From assembly GCF_025837095.1 (NCBI RefSeq), contig NZ_CP107551.1, positions 3,094,668 through 3,158,667 of the forward strand: a stretch of 64,000 bases of DNA, read 5' to 3'. Of the stretch, positions 63,418 through 64,000 are shown one piece after another. The translations under genes were made by a program, and so were the position numbers. This stretch comes from Rhodococcus sp. Z13. GTDB taxonomy: Bacteria > Actinomycetota > Actinomycetes > Mycobacteriales > Mycobacteriaceae. The notes under the pieces are model-generated. The model was not told where the DNA came from, searched no databases, and saw nothing but the letters and a program-made list of their open reading frames with translations. Every line of letters starts with the position of its first letter. Positions within the stretch are counted from its first letter, which is position 1.

Positions 63418-64000
63418 TCAGTCCAGGTCGTCGTGGCGCATCAGCTGCCGGGCGGCCTCGGTCACCGAACCGCTCAGCGACGGGTACACCGAGAAGGTCG
63501 CCGCGAGGTCGCTGACGGTCAGATTGTTCTGCACCGCAAGGGCGATCGGCAGGATCAGCTCGGAGGCGGTCGGCGCCACCACGACACCGCCGATGACCAC
63601 GCCGGTCGCGGGGCGGCAGAAGATCTTCACGAAACCGCGGCGCAGGCCCGACATCTTCGCCCGCGGGTTGGTGTTGAGCGGCAGCATGACCGTGCGGGCG
63701 GGGATCTCGCCCTTGTCGATGGAGGCCTGGCTGACACCGACCGCCGCGATCTCCGGGCGCGTGAACACCGCGGCCGCAACGGTCTTCAGCTTGATGGGGC
63801 TGACGCCCTCACCGAGCGCGTGGTACATCGCGATGCGGCCCTGCATGGCCGCGACCGAGGCGAGCGGCAGCAGGCCGGTGCAGTCGCCGGCGGCGTAGAT
63901 ACCGGCGACGGCGGTGCGGGAGACCCGGTCGACGGGCAGATAGCCGCCGCGGTCGACCTCGAGGCCGACCTTCTCGAGGCCGAGGTTCTGCGTGTTGGGC
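63418..64000 (-). CDS. lpdA: NAD(P)H:quinone/disulfide oxidoreductase, LpdA-like (partial)
   Basis: The C-terminal 193 residues of a pyridine-nucleotide disulfide oxidoreductase; the N-terminus lies past 64000. It shows the FAD-binding motif GIYAAGDCTG and the dimerisation domain (VFTRPEIAAVGVSQ, PTASELILPIALAVQNNLTVSDLAATFSVYPSLSGSVTEAARQL). In M. tuberculosis the neighbour of glpD2 is lpdA (Rv3303c), a quinone reductase lacking the redox disulfide; whether the Cys pair is absent here cannot be seen. Confidence 0.88.
   Translation of the reverse strand, partial: PNTQNLGLEKVGLEVDRGGYLPVDRVSRTAVAGIYAAGDCTGLLPLASVAAMQGRIAMYHALGEGVSPIKLKTVAAAVFTRPEIAAVGVSQASIDKGEIPARTVMLPLNTNPRAKMSGLRRGFVKIFCRPATGVVIGGVVVAPTASELILPIALAVQNNLTVSDLAATFSVYPSLSGSVTEAARQLMRHDDLD

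Overview
The window is a gene-dense, high-GC stretch of a mycolic-acid-containing actinomycete chromosome, most likely Rhodococcus. This rests on WhiB2, MtrA/MtrB, coenzyme F420 genes (fbiA, fbiB), the acyl-CoA carboxylase set accA3/accD5/accE5, an antigen-85-like esterase and rhamnose/mannose wall genes, together with an alkane hydroxylase cluster typical of Rhodococcus. As I recall the Mycobacterium tuberculosis map, gene order follows the Rv3245c-Rv3303c interval closely, with local insertions and losses. I see no tRNA, rRNA, CRISPR array, insertion sequence or prophage.

Layout. 1-6.6 kb, minus strand: alkB-rubA1-rubA2-tetR, then sahH, tmk, mtrA and mtrB (cut by the window edge). 6.6-11 kb, minus: GDP-mannose supply (manA, a SIS-domain protein, a phosphomannomutase) and a DUF3499 gene. 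11-15.3 kb: a zincin-like gene, whiB2 (minus), then fbiA-fbiB-NUDIX (plus). 15.3-19 kb, minus: SGNH hydrolase, mannose-1-phosphate guanylyltransferase, rhamnosyltransferase wbbL and rmlD. 19.1-23.1 kb: an LCP ligase, a TIGR03089 protein, a small HExxH protein and a Tat-exported mycolyltransferase-like esterase. 23.1-30.2 kb, minus: purK-purE-histidine kinase-response regulator, then an ABC ATPase gene broken by an amber codon, then its permease. 30.4-34.5 kb: a GtrA protein, a second two-component pair, a PH-domain membrane protein and birA. 34.6-42.6 kb, plus: accD5, accE5, maf, sseA, sufE, a stand-alone condensation-domain gene and accA3, with a truncated haemoglobin opposed. 42.6-44.4 kb: two DUF1707 paralogues, a VanZ-like gene and a decayed membrane gene. 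44.4-48.7 kb: lysine catabolism (lat, lrpA, pcd) with a tyrosine phosphatase. 48.8-57.5 kb: a small Rho-N-like protein, acyl-CoA synthetase, FAD oxidase, lhr and nei2. 57.5-64 kb: a TetR/MpaB-type oxygenase pair, a membrane protein, divergent glpD/glpK and the C-terminal part of an LpdA-like flavoprotein.

How the genes work together. Much of the window builds the mycolata envelope: mannose and rhamnose donors, linker rhamnosylation, LCP ligation of wall polymers, mycoloyl transfer, and biotin-dependent carboxylation (accA3/accD5/accE5 with birA) that supplies malonyl- and methylmalonyl-CoA. MtrAB and WhiB2 tie this to cell division. Other modules deal with alkanes, glycerol, lysine and fatty acids.

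Most interesting observations: a perfect mycobacterial-type LexA box in the whiB2 leader; an amber codon exactly at the Q-loop glutamine of an ABC ATPase; a 29-bp duplication between rubA1 and rubA2 that creates a 10-codon ORF with chained ATGA overlaps; an 8-bp tandem repeat whose extra copy frameshifts a membrane gene; a TetR-type operator spanning the start codon of the MpaB-like oxygenase; a 20-codon ORF coupled to accE5; and at least fourteen genes whose start lies 6-8 nt after a TANNNT -10 box, which implies widespread leaderless transcription.
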